From: Lachnospiraceae bacterium
GTDB lineage: Bacteria; Bacillota; Clostridia; Lachnospirales; Lachnospiraceae
Assembly: GCA_017437065.1 (NCBI GenBank)
Contig: JAFSBX010000042.1
Coordinates: 1 to 58,112 of the forward strand
DNA: 58,112 nucleotides
Direction: 5' to 3'
Shown piece after piece: positions 34,254 to 42,261 of the stretch. Both the position numbers and the translations under genes were made by a program. Every line of letters starts with the position of its first letter. Within the stretch, counting starts at the first letter, position 1. The notes below the pieces were generated by a model. The model saw only the letters and a list, made by a program, of their open reading frames with translations. It was not told the DNA's origin and did not search any database.

Positions 34254-35648
34254 ATGAAATTTTCATTCAAATTATTACTCTGTACCATGATTGTCATGGC
34301 AATGGCGCTGGGATTCAGCGGATTTTATTTTGTAAATTATGTATTTGAAACATCATTAGAGAGAGAAGTCGGTCAGGCATTGGACGAGAGCAGTATTTTA
34401 AGCTTTGCCTTTGAAACGGCTGCTCTGAATGTGCCGGCGAAGTACAGCATTTTGCCGGATAGTACCGTGGAAGAAATTGCCTCCAATCTGGAAAGGGGCG
34501 GTCGGAGTACCAGCCGTCTGCTTCGTATTTCCGGTGAAGAGAAAAATGTGCTGTATGCAAGTGATGGTTTTGAAACGGATAATGGGCTGTTGAAACAGAC
34601 AGATGAAAGTACGAAATCCTATCGGGTGATTGAAATAGGCGATAAATATTATATCCATACCAGTGTGGCAGTAAATACCTTAGACAGAATTCTTTATTTG
34701 GAAACAATGCGAGATGTGTCGGAGGTGTTTGAGGAAAGAGAAATGGGCTTTTCATTGTATCGAAAAGTTACGATAGTGATGCTGATTATCGGTACATTGA
34801 TTATGCATTTTATTGCTTCATTACTTACCAAGCCAATTCGTATTCTGACTAGAGCGACCAAGCGGATGGCAGCAGGAGATTATTCATATCGTGCAGAACA
34901 GGTCAGTAAGGATGAGTTGGGGCAGCTTACCACAGACTTTAACAATATGGCAAATGCACTGGAAGAAAATATTGAAAAGCTGGAAGAAGAGATTGAGGCT
35001 CGAGAAGATTTTGTGGCGGCGTTTGCACATGAGTTAAAGACACCGTTAACTGCAATTATCGGATATGCAGATATGCTTCGATCACATAAACTGGACGAAG
35101 AAAAAAGTTTTATGTCTGCAAATTACATTTATACCGAAGGAAAAAGGCTGGAAGCGATGTCTTTTCGTTTGTTGGATATTATCGTTACGAAAAGAAATGA
35201 AGCAGAATTGCAGAATGTTCCGGTGGAGTCTGTTTTTCATTATTTACAGGAAATGTTTGCTACTGATGAGGAAATGAAATTTACTTTCCAATATGAGCAA
35301 GATATTGTTCGGGCAGAAGCGAATCTGATTAAGACAGTGCTTGTGAATCTGATAGACAATGCATGTAAAGCATCAGAAGCGGGAAGTGTTGTTGAAGTAA
35401 ATGGACATGTGCAGGAGGATGGTTACCGTTTTGAAGTGAAAGACTATGGAGTAGGAATACCACCCGAGGAACAGCGTAAGATTACGAAGGCCTTTTACAT
35501 GGTAGATAAATCCCGTGCAAGAAGTAAGAACGGGGCAGGGCTGGGCTTAGCGTTGTGTGCGGAAATATTAAGCCTGCATCATAGCGAACTGGAAATTGAG
35601 AGCGAACCCGGAAAAGGAACCTGCATCAGCTTTGTACTTCAAAAATAG
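34254..35648 (+). CDS. Sensor histidine kinase
   Basis: 464 aa. Transmembrane helix 1 (about 5-28), an extracytoplasmic sensor domain of ~140 residues, transmembrane helix 2 (about 172-194), a HAMP linker, HisKA with phospho-accepting His259 in FAHELKTPLTAI, and a HATPase domain with NLIDNACKAS (N box), DYGVGIPP (G1) and NGAGLGLALC (G2). All catalytic boxes are intact. It pairs with the response regulator just upstream. The sensor domain has no match I recognise. Flanking exported proteins probably help sensing. Confidence 0.94.
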   Translation: MKFSFKLLLCTMIVMAMALGFSGFYFVNYVFETSLEREVGQALDESSILSFAFETAALNVPAKYSILPDSTVEEIASNLERGGRSTSRLLRISGEEKNVLYASDGFETDNGLLKQTDESTKSYRVIEIGDKYYIHTSVAVNTLDRILYLETMRDVSEVFEEREMGFSLYRKVTIVMLIIGTLIMHFIASLLTKPIRILTRATKRMAAGDYSYRAEQVSKDELGQLTTDFNNMANALEENIEKLEEEIEAREDFVAAFAHELKTPLTAIIGYADMLRSHKLDEEKSFMSANYIYTEGKRLEAMSFRLLDIIVTKRNEAELQNVPVESVFHYLQEMFATDEEMKFTFQYEQDIVRAEANLIKTVLVNLIDNACKASEAGSVVEVNGHVQEDGYRFEVKDYGVGIPPEEQRKITKAFYMVDKSRARSKNGAGLGLALCAEILSLHHSELEIESEPGKGTCISFVLQK

Positions 35649-35667
35649 AAAAAGACATGGTGATAGT

Positions 35668-36501
35668 ATGAAAAATAAGAAGTTTATTAATATAGCACTT
35701 CTTCTGGCAGCAGTGCTTGTGATGATTTTATCTATCTGGGGGCCTGAGGCACTGGCGAGATATAAAGATAAGGACATATTGGATGAAGCTCATGCAGAGA
35801 CGGTAGAGGCAGCAGGAGAAGGGTATCGATATACCCTGAATGCCAATGAAAAGCTGTATATTTTATCCAGTTGTTTAAGCAGTCAGAACCTCCCTGAGAC
35901 AGAATTGAATGCTTTGATTGGTACGGGAACAGAGGGGATGGACTATCAGGATTTGGAGGGAACGTATGCTTTTGTGGTAAATCACAGAGGTCCTTCAGGG
36001 AAAGAAATTACAGACGAGGAAATCTATGAGACCTGTAATGATGGATTGGATATCTTAAAAGAAGCCGGTGTTTTGCCGAGAGAATTAAAAGAGGTTGGTG
36101 CAACGTCTTATGATACAACACTATATTCTGCAATTGATGTATTGGAACCACGAAATAATGTAGCGGTCTGGAAAATGAGTCTGTCCAACAGCCATACAAA
36201 TGCGAATAAGGAGAATCGCTTAATTGATGCTTATATTGATGCGGATGATGGAAAAATATATGAGTTTTATGTCCGAACATCGTTGTGTTGGGAAGATATA
36301 GATACGGATTTCATTATTGAGGAGTGGAGTAAGTATATGGGACTTAGCAGTCCGCAACCCTATGAATCCGATAATCCGCTGTTAGAGACGACACCTTATT
36401 TTAAAAAGTATGTATTTTCGGGGATGGGGGAAGACAGGACAATCGTGACAATTGGATTTTATGAAGGAATTAATGAACTTTATTTGAAAATTTCAAAATG
36501 A
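35668..36501 (+). CDS. Membrane-anchored exported protein of the two-component operon
   Basis: 277 aa from ATG at 35668 (GGTGATAGT upstream). An in-frame frame open to 35596 overlaps the kinase gene and is not used. One N-terminal hydrophobic segment (about 6-25) acts as signal anchor or signal peptide; the rest is outside. No recognised domain. Acidic, with a repeated strand pattern (YAFVVNHRG, VAVWKMSLSN, AYIDADDGKIYEFYVRT) resembling PepSY/YycH-like extracytoplasmic folds. Encoded directly after the kinase. Its stop codon overlaps the first of six 11-bp repeats. Probably modulates kinase signalling; that is inference. Confidence 0.72.
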   Translation: MKNKKFINIALLLAAVLVMILSIWGPEALARYKDKDILDEAHAETVEAAGEGYRYTLNANEKLYILSSCLSSQNLPETELNALIGTGTEGMDYQDLEGTYAFVVNHRGPSGKEITDEEIYETCNDGLDILKEAGVLPRELKEVGATSYDTTLYSAIDVLEPRNNVAVWKMSLSNSHTNANKENRLIDAYIDADDGKIYEFYVRTSLCWEDIDTDFIIEEWSKYMGLSSPQPYESDNPLLETTPYFKKYVFSGMGEDRTIVTIGFYEGINELYLKISK

Positions 36502-36565
36502 TGCAAAAATGATGCAAAAAAGATGGAAGTTTGATACAAAAATGATGATATTCTGATGCAGCTCC
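36500..36565 (+). promoter_or_regulatory. Six 11-bp phased GATR repeats, likely binding array for the OmpR-type regulator
   Basis: Units start at 36500, 36511, 36522, 36533, 36544 and 36555. Each begins GATG or GATA, and units 1, 2 and 4 are nearly identical (GATGCAAAAAT, GATGCAAAAAA, GATACAAAAAT). Exact 11-bp periodicity is the signature of OmpR/PhoB-family binding. TAATCT (36570-36575) just after the array could serve as -10 of an activated promoter reading into the amidase/deacetylase gene. Confidence 0.7.
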
Positions 36566-36611
36566 CGTGTAATCTTTAATCAACAGAAGAAAAGATTACA
36601 TGGGAGTTTTT
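36562..36611 (+). terminator. Terminator after the two-component operon, overlapping the repeat array and a putative -10
   Basis: CTCCCGTGTAATCTTT (36562-36577) pairs with AAAGATTACATGGGAG (36591-36606) with one G-U, then T5. Transcripts coming from the kinase operon would form it. A transcript starting near 36582 would lack the left arm and escape it. Confidence 0.85.
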
Positions 36612-36682
36612 GTATATTTGGAGGTACTTTTAGGGGAATTCAAGTATACAAATACTCCTTGAGAGGGAGAGGAGTAGACAGG

Positions 36683-38104
36683 ATGTACGAAGGAACAGTA
36701 TTTTCACAGGAATATTGTAAAAGAAACAAGAAGAAGAGAGGAAGAAGAATAAGAAGAACATGGAGGGTTGTTTGTGCTACGATTATGGTTGTTTGTATTA
36801 CCGGGATGTCACTTATTTTGTCTGACAAGGTGATGGCGGCACCGGAGGAGATGGTTAGTGAGGTCTTAGTGGCACAGGAGATTCAGGTCAAGGAATCTGA
36901 AATGAAAGAGGAGAAAGAAGTTTCAGCGAATGAAGTTGGTTTGGAGGTTGTAGAGAAGGAGCCGGGAGTACCGGTGATTATTATAGATGCGGGACATGGT
37001 GGTGCGGACAATGGGTGTTCCAGAGAGGGTGTTTTGGAGAAAGATATTAATTTGTCTATTGCAAAAAAAGTACAGGGTAAGCTGGAAAGTATGGGGTATC
37101 AGGTTGTCATGATAAGGGATGACGATACCTATATAGCAAAGGAAGAAAGGGTAAAATATGCAAATAAGTGTCAGGCAGATATTTATGTAAGCATTCATCA
37201 GAATGCTTCGGAGGATACTGGCGTACAGGGAATGGAAGTGTGGTACGAGGGAAGTGATGAGCGACGTGATAATAGGAGACTGGCACAACTTTTGCAGCAA
37301 CAGACAGTGAAAAGTACGGGAGCGGTGGAACGGGAATTACGGAACGACGCAGAATTTCATGTAACGGGAAGTACATCCATGCCGGCATGTCTTATTGAAA
37401 CAGGGTTTTTATCTAATCAGGAGGAGCGAAATAAACTGATTACAGAAGAGTATCAGGAGCAGATTGCAGAAGGTATTGTGCAGGGAATTGATTATTATTT
37501 TCATCCCAAAACGATGTATTTGACTTTTGATGATGGTCCTTCTGTGGAAAATACAGGAAGGGTATTGGATGTGTTGAAGGAGAGAAATATCAAAGCGACT
37601 TTTTTTTTAGTAGGGGAAAATGTGGAGAAACATCCGGAAATGGCGAGACGAATTGTGGAAGAGGGACATACGATAGGAATTCATTGTAATAATCATGATT
37701 ATGACACACTATATGCAAGTGTGGACAGTTATTTAGAAGATTTTGAAACAGCTCGTCAGACAATATTTGAAGTGACAGAAATTGAGCCAAAAATTTTTCG
37801 TTTTCCCGGTGGCAGCATTAACAATCACAACAAGAGTGTAAGAGAGGATATTATAAAGGAAATGACGGAAAGAGGTTATATATATTATGACTGGAATGCC
37901 AGCATAGAAGATGCGGTAAGGCAGGTGGAACCGGAGGAGCTGATAATCACCGGAGTGACAACTACATTGGGACGGAAAAAGGTAGTGATGTTAGCCCATG
38001 ATGTTGTGTACAATACAGGGATTTGTTTGAATGCTCTGTTAGACAGGTTACCGGAATATGAGATGTTGCCATTGACAGAGGAAGTAGAGCCGATACAATT
38101 TTAG
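36683..38104 (+). CDS. Fused N-acetylmuramoyl-L-alanine amidase and polysaccharide deacetylase, exported
   Basis: 473 aa from ATG at 36683 (GAGGAG ten bases upstream). Basic N-terminus then a membrane segment (about 35-55, signal peptide or anchor, MAAPEE). Amidase_3 domain (about 96-275) with zinc ligands in DAGHGG, EGVLEKD and SIHQNA and catalytic Glu in IETGFLSN. NodB-type deacetylase (about 278-465) with TFDDGP, HCNNHDY, RFPGG, YDWN and MLAHDV. One protein can thus cut the peptide from muramic acid and remove acetyl groups from the glycan. It follows the phased repeat array and is the likely target of the adjacent two-component system. Confidence 0.9.
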   Translation: MYEGTVFSQEYCKRNKKKRGRRIRRTWRVVCATIMVVCITGMSLILSDKVMAAPEEMVSEVLVAQEIQVKESEMKEEKEVSANEVGLEVVEKEPGVPVIIIDAGHGGADNGCSREGVLEKDINLSIAKKVQGKLESMGYQVVMIRDDDTYIAKEERVKYANKCQADIYVSIHQNASEDTGVQGMEVWYEGSDERRDNRRLAQLLQQQTVKSTGAVERELRNDAEFHVTGSTSMPACLIETGFLSNQEERNKLITEEYQEQIAEGIVQGIDYYFHPKTMYLTFDDGPSVENTGRVLDVLKERNIKATFFLVGENVEKHPEMARRIVEEGHTIGIHCNNHDYDTLYASVDSYLEDFETARQTIFEVTEIEPKIFRFPGGSINNHNKSVREDIIKEMTERGYIYYDWNASIEDAVRQVEPEELIITGVTTTLGRKKVVMLAHDVVYNTGICLNALLDRLPEYEMLPLTEEVEPIQF

Positions 38105-38155
38105 TAGAGAATAAAAGAATCGAAGGTATAAGGCAAAGGTGTAAACGAAAATCTG

Positions 38156-38201
38156 TTGACAGAAGAATTTCCTTGAATTATGATACTAGAACAATATAGT
38201 A
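38156..38201 (+). promoter_or_regulatory. Promoter of the MATE gene with HxlR-like operator
   Basis: TTGACA (38156-38161), a 17-base spacer and TATGAT (38179-38184). GATACTA (38182-38188), 9 bases, then AGTA (38198-38201) overlaps the -10 and start. A like element, GATACTA-8-AGTA, occurs near the HxlR gene at 40066-40084. TACT...AGTA is the kind of site bound by YodB-type regulators. Confidence 0.65.
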
Positions 38202-38238
38202 CTAAGAAGCAGATTTGTTAATAAAAGGAATGAATATC

Positions 38239-39579
38239 ATGAAAGATCTTACAAAAGGAAAACCATCGACACTTATCTTATCTTTTGCACTTCCTATTTT
38301 TCTGGGAAGTTTATTGCAACTTACATATAGCCTTGTGGATACCAGAATTGTGGGTTCTTACTTAGGAGAAGATGCATTGGCAGCAGTAGGGGCGACAACT
38401 ACATTAAGTAATCTGATTGTCGGATTTTTAATGGGACTTTGTAGTGGGTTTGCCATTATTATTTCACAACGGTTTGGTGCAAAAGACATAAAAGGGCTAA
38501 AGAAAACCTTTGCAGCTTCGCTAACTCTTGGAATTGGTGTTGCGGTAGTATTGACAATTGTGGGACTTGTATTTTTAAATCCGATTTTACGGTTTTTAAA
38601 TGTACCGCATGAGTTGATAGAAACTGCACATCAGTATATTTTTGTAATTATTGCCGGACTTATAGTATCCCTTCTTTATAATGTGTTTGCGGCAACATTA
38701 CGTGCCATTGGAGATACGGTAACTCCGCTTATTATATTGGCTATATCAGTAGTATTAAATATTGCAGGGGATTTATTTTTTATTCTCGTACTGGATGCAG
38801 GAGTACGAGGGGCAGCAATAGCGACTGTTCTCGCACAAGTAATAGCAATGGTGAGCTGTTTTGTATATATGATAAAGAAATATGAAATTTTAAGGTTACA
38901 TAAAGAAGATTTTCAGAGCTTTGAACCGGAAATGATTAAGAATATGTTAAGCTCCGGTTTGTCTATGGGATTTATGAGTTCTTTGATTAATATCGGTTCA
39001 CTTACTTTACAGACTGCAATCAATAAGCTCGGACAGGATATTATTGTGGCTCATACCGCAGCAAGAAAGATTTCAGAAATTTTCATGATGATGTTTAGTG
39101 TATTTGGTCAGACAATGGCAACTTATTGCGGACAGAACATGGGTGCAGGAAAAATTGACCGTATCAAAAAAGGAGCCAAACTGGCAATTATTTATACATG
39201 GATTTGGAGTACGGGAGTTATTGTGGCAAGTTACACAATAGGACCGTGGCTGGTGCATCTTGTTACAGGAAGTACGAATGAGACGGTAGTTTTAAATGCC
39301 ACAAATTATTTGAAGTTTGATACGATATTTTATTATGTGACAGCGGTAATTTGCGTGTTGCGTAATGTTATGCAGGGGCTTGGAGACCATGTGACGCCAT
39401 TGGTGTCCAGTTCATTAGAGATGATTGGAAAAATTGTCATTGCGGTAACATTGGTTCCGTGGTTTCAGTATACGGGTGTTATTGTGGCGGAGCCGATTGT
39501 GTGGTTCATTATGGTAATTCCGCTGGTGGTACAGATTTTAAGGATGCCTGTGTTGAAAAAAGCAGGTGCGAAAATTTAA
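38239..39579 (+). CDS. MATE family multidrug efflux transporter
   Basis: 446 aa from ATG at 38239 (AAAGGA nine bases upstream; TTG at 38215 is a poorer choice). Twelve hydrophobic segments and the MATE hallmarks FALPIFLGSLLQLTYSLVDT, GAKD in the 2-3 loop, and a second half-repeat with GQNMGAGK. It exports drugs or metabolites using Na+ or H+. The strong promoter upstream overlaps a likely operator for the HxlR-type regulator encoded convergently just downstream, suggesting induction by electrophiles. Confidence 0.92.
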   Translation: MKDLTKGKPSTLILSFALPIFLGSLLQLTYSLVDTRIVGSYLGEDALAAVGATTTLSNLIVGFLMGLCSGFAIIISQRFGAKDIKGLKKTFAASLTLGIGVAVVLTIVGLVFLNPILRFLNVPHELIETAHQYIFVIIAGLIVSLLYNVFAATLRAIGDTVTPLIILAISVVLNIAGDLFFILVLDAGVRGAAIATVLAQVIAMVSCFVYMIKKYEILRLHKEDFQSFEPEMIKNMLSSGLSMGFMSSLINIGSLTLQTAINKLGQDIIVAHTAARKISEIFMMMFSVFGQTMATYCGQNMGAGKIDRIKKGAKLAIIYTWIWSTGVIVASYTIGPWLVHLVTGSTNETVVLNATNYLKFDTIFYYVTAVICVLRNVMQGLGDHVTPLVSSSLEMIGKIVIAVTLVPWFQYTGVIVAEPIVWFIMVIPLVVQILRMPVLKKAGAKI

Positions 39580-39604
39580 TAAATATGTGTGTGGCTGTAG
39601 AAGT

Positions 39605-39970
39605 TTATTCAGTATAAGGATTTTGATAATCAGGGCATAGATACTTCTCACTCCAAGCCATCATAGTTTGTAAAACAGGAATAAAACTTTCTCCTAATTC
39701 CGTCAGGGTGTATTCTACCTTTGGCGGAATTTCTTTATATATTTCTCTATGGATAAATCCGTCTTCTTCTAATTCACGCAATTGTTTTGTAAGGGTAGAT
39801 TGTGTAATACCGTCAAGTCGCCGCATAAGTTCTCCAAACCGTTGAACTTTAAAAAAGGAAATGTACCATAAAACCAGGATTTTCCATTTGCCGCCGATAA
39901 CGGATTGTAACGTACTCATGGGAACGCAACGGGTTAAAGCAGTTTCATCAGTAAATTTATTAGTAGCCAT
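39605..39970 (-). CDS. HxlR/YodB-type winged-helix regulator
   Basis: 121-aa HxlR protein. GGKWKILVLWYI (helix 1-2), FGELMRRLDGITQSTLTKQLRELEEDGF (HTH) and EYTLTELGESF (wing and last helix). A Cys at residue 15 (LTRCVP) stands where YodB/CatR-type members carry the redox-active N-terminal Cys. Binding sites of this group are TACT-spacer-AGTA inverted repeats, present in its own upstream region and at the MATE promoter. A diamide/quinone-like sensor is inferred. AAGGTA precedes the ATG. Confidence 0.9.
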   Translation of the reverse strand: MATNKFTDETALTRCVPMSTLQSVIGGKWKILVLWYISFFKVQRFGELMRRLDGITQSTLTKQLRELEEDGFIHREIYKEIPPKVEYTLTELGESFIPVLQTMMAWSEKYLCPDYQNPYTE

Positions 39971-40010
39971 ATAAAAAATGTACCTTTCTTTTTATGTAAC
40001 AAGTGGGAGG

Positions 40011-40084
40011 TATACTGTTGGTAAATACTTTGTGACAGTATAGCGTGTAGTAGATAAAAAAGCAAGATACTATTTAAAACAGTA
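40011..40084. promoter_or_regulatory. Inverted repeats upstream of hxlR-like and radical SAM genes
   Basis: TATACTGT (40011-40018) and ACAGTATA (40035-40042) are exact inverse copies with a 16-base centre. GATACTA (40066) and AGTA (40081) form a second element. The region lies between the divergent hxlR-like and radical SAM genes, so both could be controlled from here. Confidence 0.55.
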
Positions 40085-40205
40085 TTTAGTATGAAAAAAA
40101 ATACTATTATTAAAAAAAGACAGTACTTGTATGTGGTGGATTTCTTGAGATATATTGTGCCTGTGGCTCGAGAACGCAGGTTACAAGAAAGGTAAGGTAA
40201 TTATT

Positions 40206-41105
40206 ATGCACTATACAGGAACAATTTGGCGTCCGCCTTATGAAGCATCATCGCTATTGTTAGAAGTTACGGCAGGCTGTACACATCATAAATGTAAATT
40301 TTGTACGTTATATGATGACTTGCCTTTTCGGTTTAGAATGACACCTTTTGAGGATATTGAAGCTGATTTGATAGAAGCAAAGGAAAAGTTTAATTTATGG
40401 AAGAACTACAAAATACAGCGAACCTTTTTGACGGGAGCAAATCCTTTTGTGTTGGAATATGAACGGTTGATGAAGATTGCAGAATTAATCAAGAAATATT
40501 TTCCGGGAAACAGGACGATAGGCTGTTTTTCAAGAATAACGGACATATCCTTAAAGACAGATATGGAGTTGCAAAAGTTAAAAGAAGCAGGATATGATGG
40601 GCTGACAATCGGCATGGAAACAGGGGATGACGAAGCTTTGAAATTTATGAATAAAGGTTATCTGTCTTCTGACATCGTGGAACAATGTAAGCGATTGGAT
40701 AAAGCAGGGATTAGTTACAGTTTTTTCTATTTGACAAGTATTTCAGGAAAAGGACGTGGAGAAGAAGGAGCAAGGGCAACTGCGGAAGTGTGTAACAAAC
40801 TTCATCCCCAATTGGTAGGTGCTAATATGTTGACAATTTATCCACAGTCGGAGCTTTATCGGGAAATTCGGAAAGGAAATTGGGAGGAAGAGGGAGAAAT
40901 TGAAAAGTACAAAGAGCTAAGAGTACTTGTAGAGAATTTGCATATTTCAACGACATTTGCAGCATTGGGGGCATCAAATGCGATACAGCTGCAAGGGAAA
41001 TTACCTGAGGATAAAGAACAGTTGTTGGCTGTTTTAGATGGAATCATAGAAAGTGCAAATGAAGAGGAATTGCGAAGGTATCGTAAGAGCCTTCCGCATT
41101 TGTAG
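40206..41105 (+). CDS. Radical SAM protein (copy 1)
   Basis: 299 aa from ATG at 40206 (AAAGGTAAGG upstream). An ORF start at 40155 has no ribosome site. The iron-sulfur motif is CTHHKCKFC, a C-x4-C-x2-C form seen in a subgroup of B12-free radical SAM proteins. GANPFVLEYERL and TIGMETGDDEALKFMNKGY follow, the latter akin to the G-E/TG-D SAM-binding strand. No further Cys cluster, so no second iron-sulfur centre is evident. Substrate unknown. Eleven bases before a paralogue, so the two probably work together. Confidence 0.88.
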   Translation: MHYTGTIWRPPYEASSLLLEVTAGCTHHKCKFCTLYDDLPFRFRMTPFEDIEADLIEAKEKFNLWKNYKIQRTFLTGANPFVLEYERLMKIAELIKKYFPGNRTIGCFSRITDISLKTDMELQKLKEAGYDGLTIGMETGDDEALKFMNKGYLSSDIVEQCKRLDKAGISYSFFYLTSISGKGRGEEGARATAEVCNKLHPQLVGANMLTIYPQSELYREIRKGNWEEEGEIEKYKELRVLVENLHISTTFAALGASNAIQLQGKLPEDKEQLLAVLDGIIESANEEELRRYRKSLPHL

Positions 41106-41116
41106 GAGGTTTTGGA

Positions 41117-41998
41117 ATGCATTTTACAGGAAGAACATGGAGACCACCTTATGAAGCAAATTCTTATATTATTCAGCTGACATCGGGATGTACTTATGGA
41201 AAGTGCAGTTTTTGCAATTTATATAAAGAGGAACCGTTTTGTTTGACTCCATTATCAACATTTGAAGAGGATCTGGCAGAAATAAAGAAATATCAGCCGA
41301 ATGCAAGGAGAATTTTTCTAACGGGAGCAAATCCGTTTGCACTAAGCTATGAGAAATTAAAGCCGTATATATTGACAGTAAGGGATTATTTAATTAAATG
41401 TCAGACGATAGCTATGTTTGCCAGTATTCGTGATATTAAAAACAAAGAAGTATGGCAACTAAAAAAGTTGCGGGCAATGGGAGTGAATGGTCTTAGCATT
41501 GGTACGGAGAGTGGAGATGATGAGACATTGTTTCTGGCGAAAAAGGGATATACTTCACAGGATATTTTGGAGCAGTGCCGGAAATTGGATGAGGCAGGCA
41601 TAGAATATTATTTTGTATATATGGCAGGTCTGGCTGGAGCCGGTGGAGGAACTCGGAATGCTGTAAACAGTGCGAAGGTGTTTAGTCAGTTAAATCCGTA
41701 TTTTATTCATGTGGATTCTTTGACACTTTTTCAGGGAACGGAGTTATATACGCTTGCAAACGAAGGAAAATTTATTCCGGCAGGAGAAAAGGAGCGGTTG
41801 GAGGAAATGCAGATTTTTATTAAGAATTTACAAATACGGACACATTTTTTTGCAAATACAATTTCTAATTTTTATCCGGTTACAGCGTACCTTCCAAAGG
41901 AGAGAGAGAAAGTGGTGGGTGAATTGCAGCATGTTATGGATACGTTTAGTGAGGAAGAGATGTTGGAATATAGAAAAGGTTTGAAAACATTGGGGTAG
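41117..41998 (+). CDS. Radical SAM protein (copy 2)
   Basis: 293-aa paralogue of the preceding gene, same length and order of motifs: MH(F/Y)TG.(T/I)WRPPYEA start, CTYGKCSFC cluster, RRIFLTGANPFALSYEKL, LSIGTESGDDETLFLAKKGY, and a C-terminal helical tail ending in E(E)ML.YRKGL. AGGAGG precedes the ATG. Conservation of all motif residues suggests both copies are active. It may form a heterodimer or act on a related substrate. No peptide precursor or obvious substrate gene lies alongside, so a role in natural-product maturation is not supported. Confidence 0.88.
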   Translation: MHFTGRTWRPPYEANSYIIQLTSGCTYGKCSFCNLYKEEPFCLTPLSTFEEDLAEIKKYQPNARRIFLTGANPFALSYEKLKPYILTVRDYLIKCQTIAMFASIRDIKNKEVWQLKKLRAMGVNGLSIGTESGDDETLFLAKKGYTSQDILEQCRKLDEAGIEYYFVYMAGLAGAGGGTRNAVNSAKVFSQLNPYFIHVDSLTLFQGTELYTLANEGKFIPAGEKERLEEMQIFIKNLQIRTHFFANTISNFYPVTAYLPKEREKVVGELQHVMDTFSEEEMLEYRKGLKTLG

Positions 41999-42150
41999 GT
42001 GTAGAAAAATGAAACGGTTGTTACGCAAAAGTGCTTGTAAAAAGATACATGAAAGAATAATTAAAAAATTGACATTGCACAAAAAATAAAAATAGGCTAT
42101 CCTTATGTTAAAGAGTACGGAGAAAAGAATTTGTAAAGGGGGATTTTAGT

Positions 42151-42246
42151 ATGAAACGATATGTTATGTTTGCATAGCACCGGCTATTGCAATATAAAAA
42201 GATAATTATAGTTGTTATAGCCGTTGCTGTTCCTAACAGAATATAA
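42151..42246 (+). other. Short peptide frame with strong ribosome site, broken by a stop (leader or remnant)
   Basis: AAAGGGGG lies before ATG at 42151. The frame gives MKRYVMFA, TAG at 42175, then HRLLQYKKIIIVVIAVAVPNRI to a second stop at 42246. It could be an 8-residue leader peptide, or the remains of a ~30-residue hydrophobic peptide. CGGCTAT/ATAGCCG arms flank the second part, giving a hairpin before the next gene. A TTGACA lies at 42069. Not supported beyond this. Confidence 0.3.
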
Positions 42247-42261
42247 ATTTAGGAGGCAAAC

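Noticed and set aside
36683-38104. A possible frame-fused misassembly of two wall-enzyme genes
   Set aside because: Both domains are in one uninterrupted frame with a short linker and no internal ribosome site, so a true fusion is the simpler reading.
40206-41998. Ribosomally made peptide (RiPP) maturation cluster
   Set aside because: No precursor peptide with a leader, no auxiliary-cluster Cys, and no recognition domain next to the radical SAM genes.
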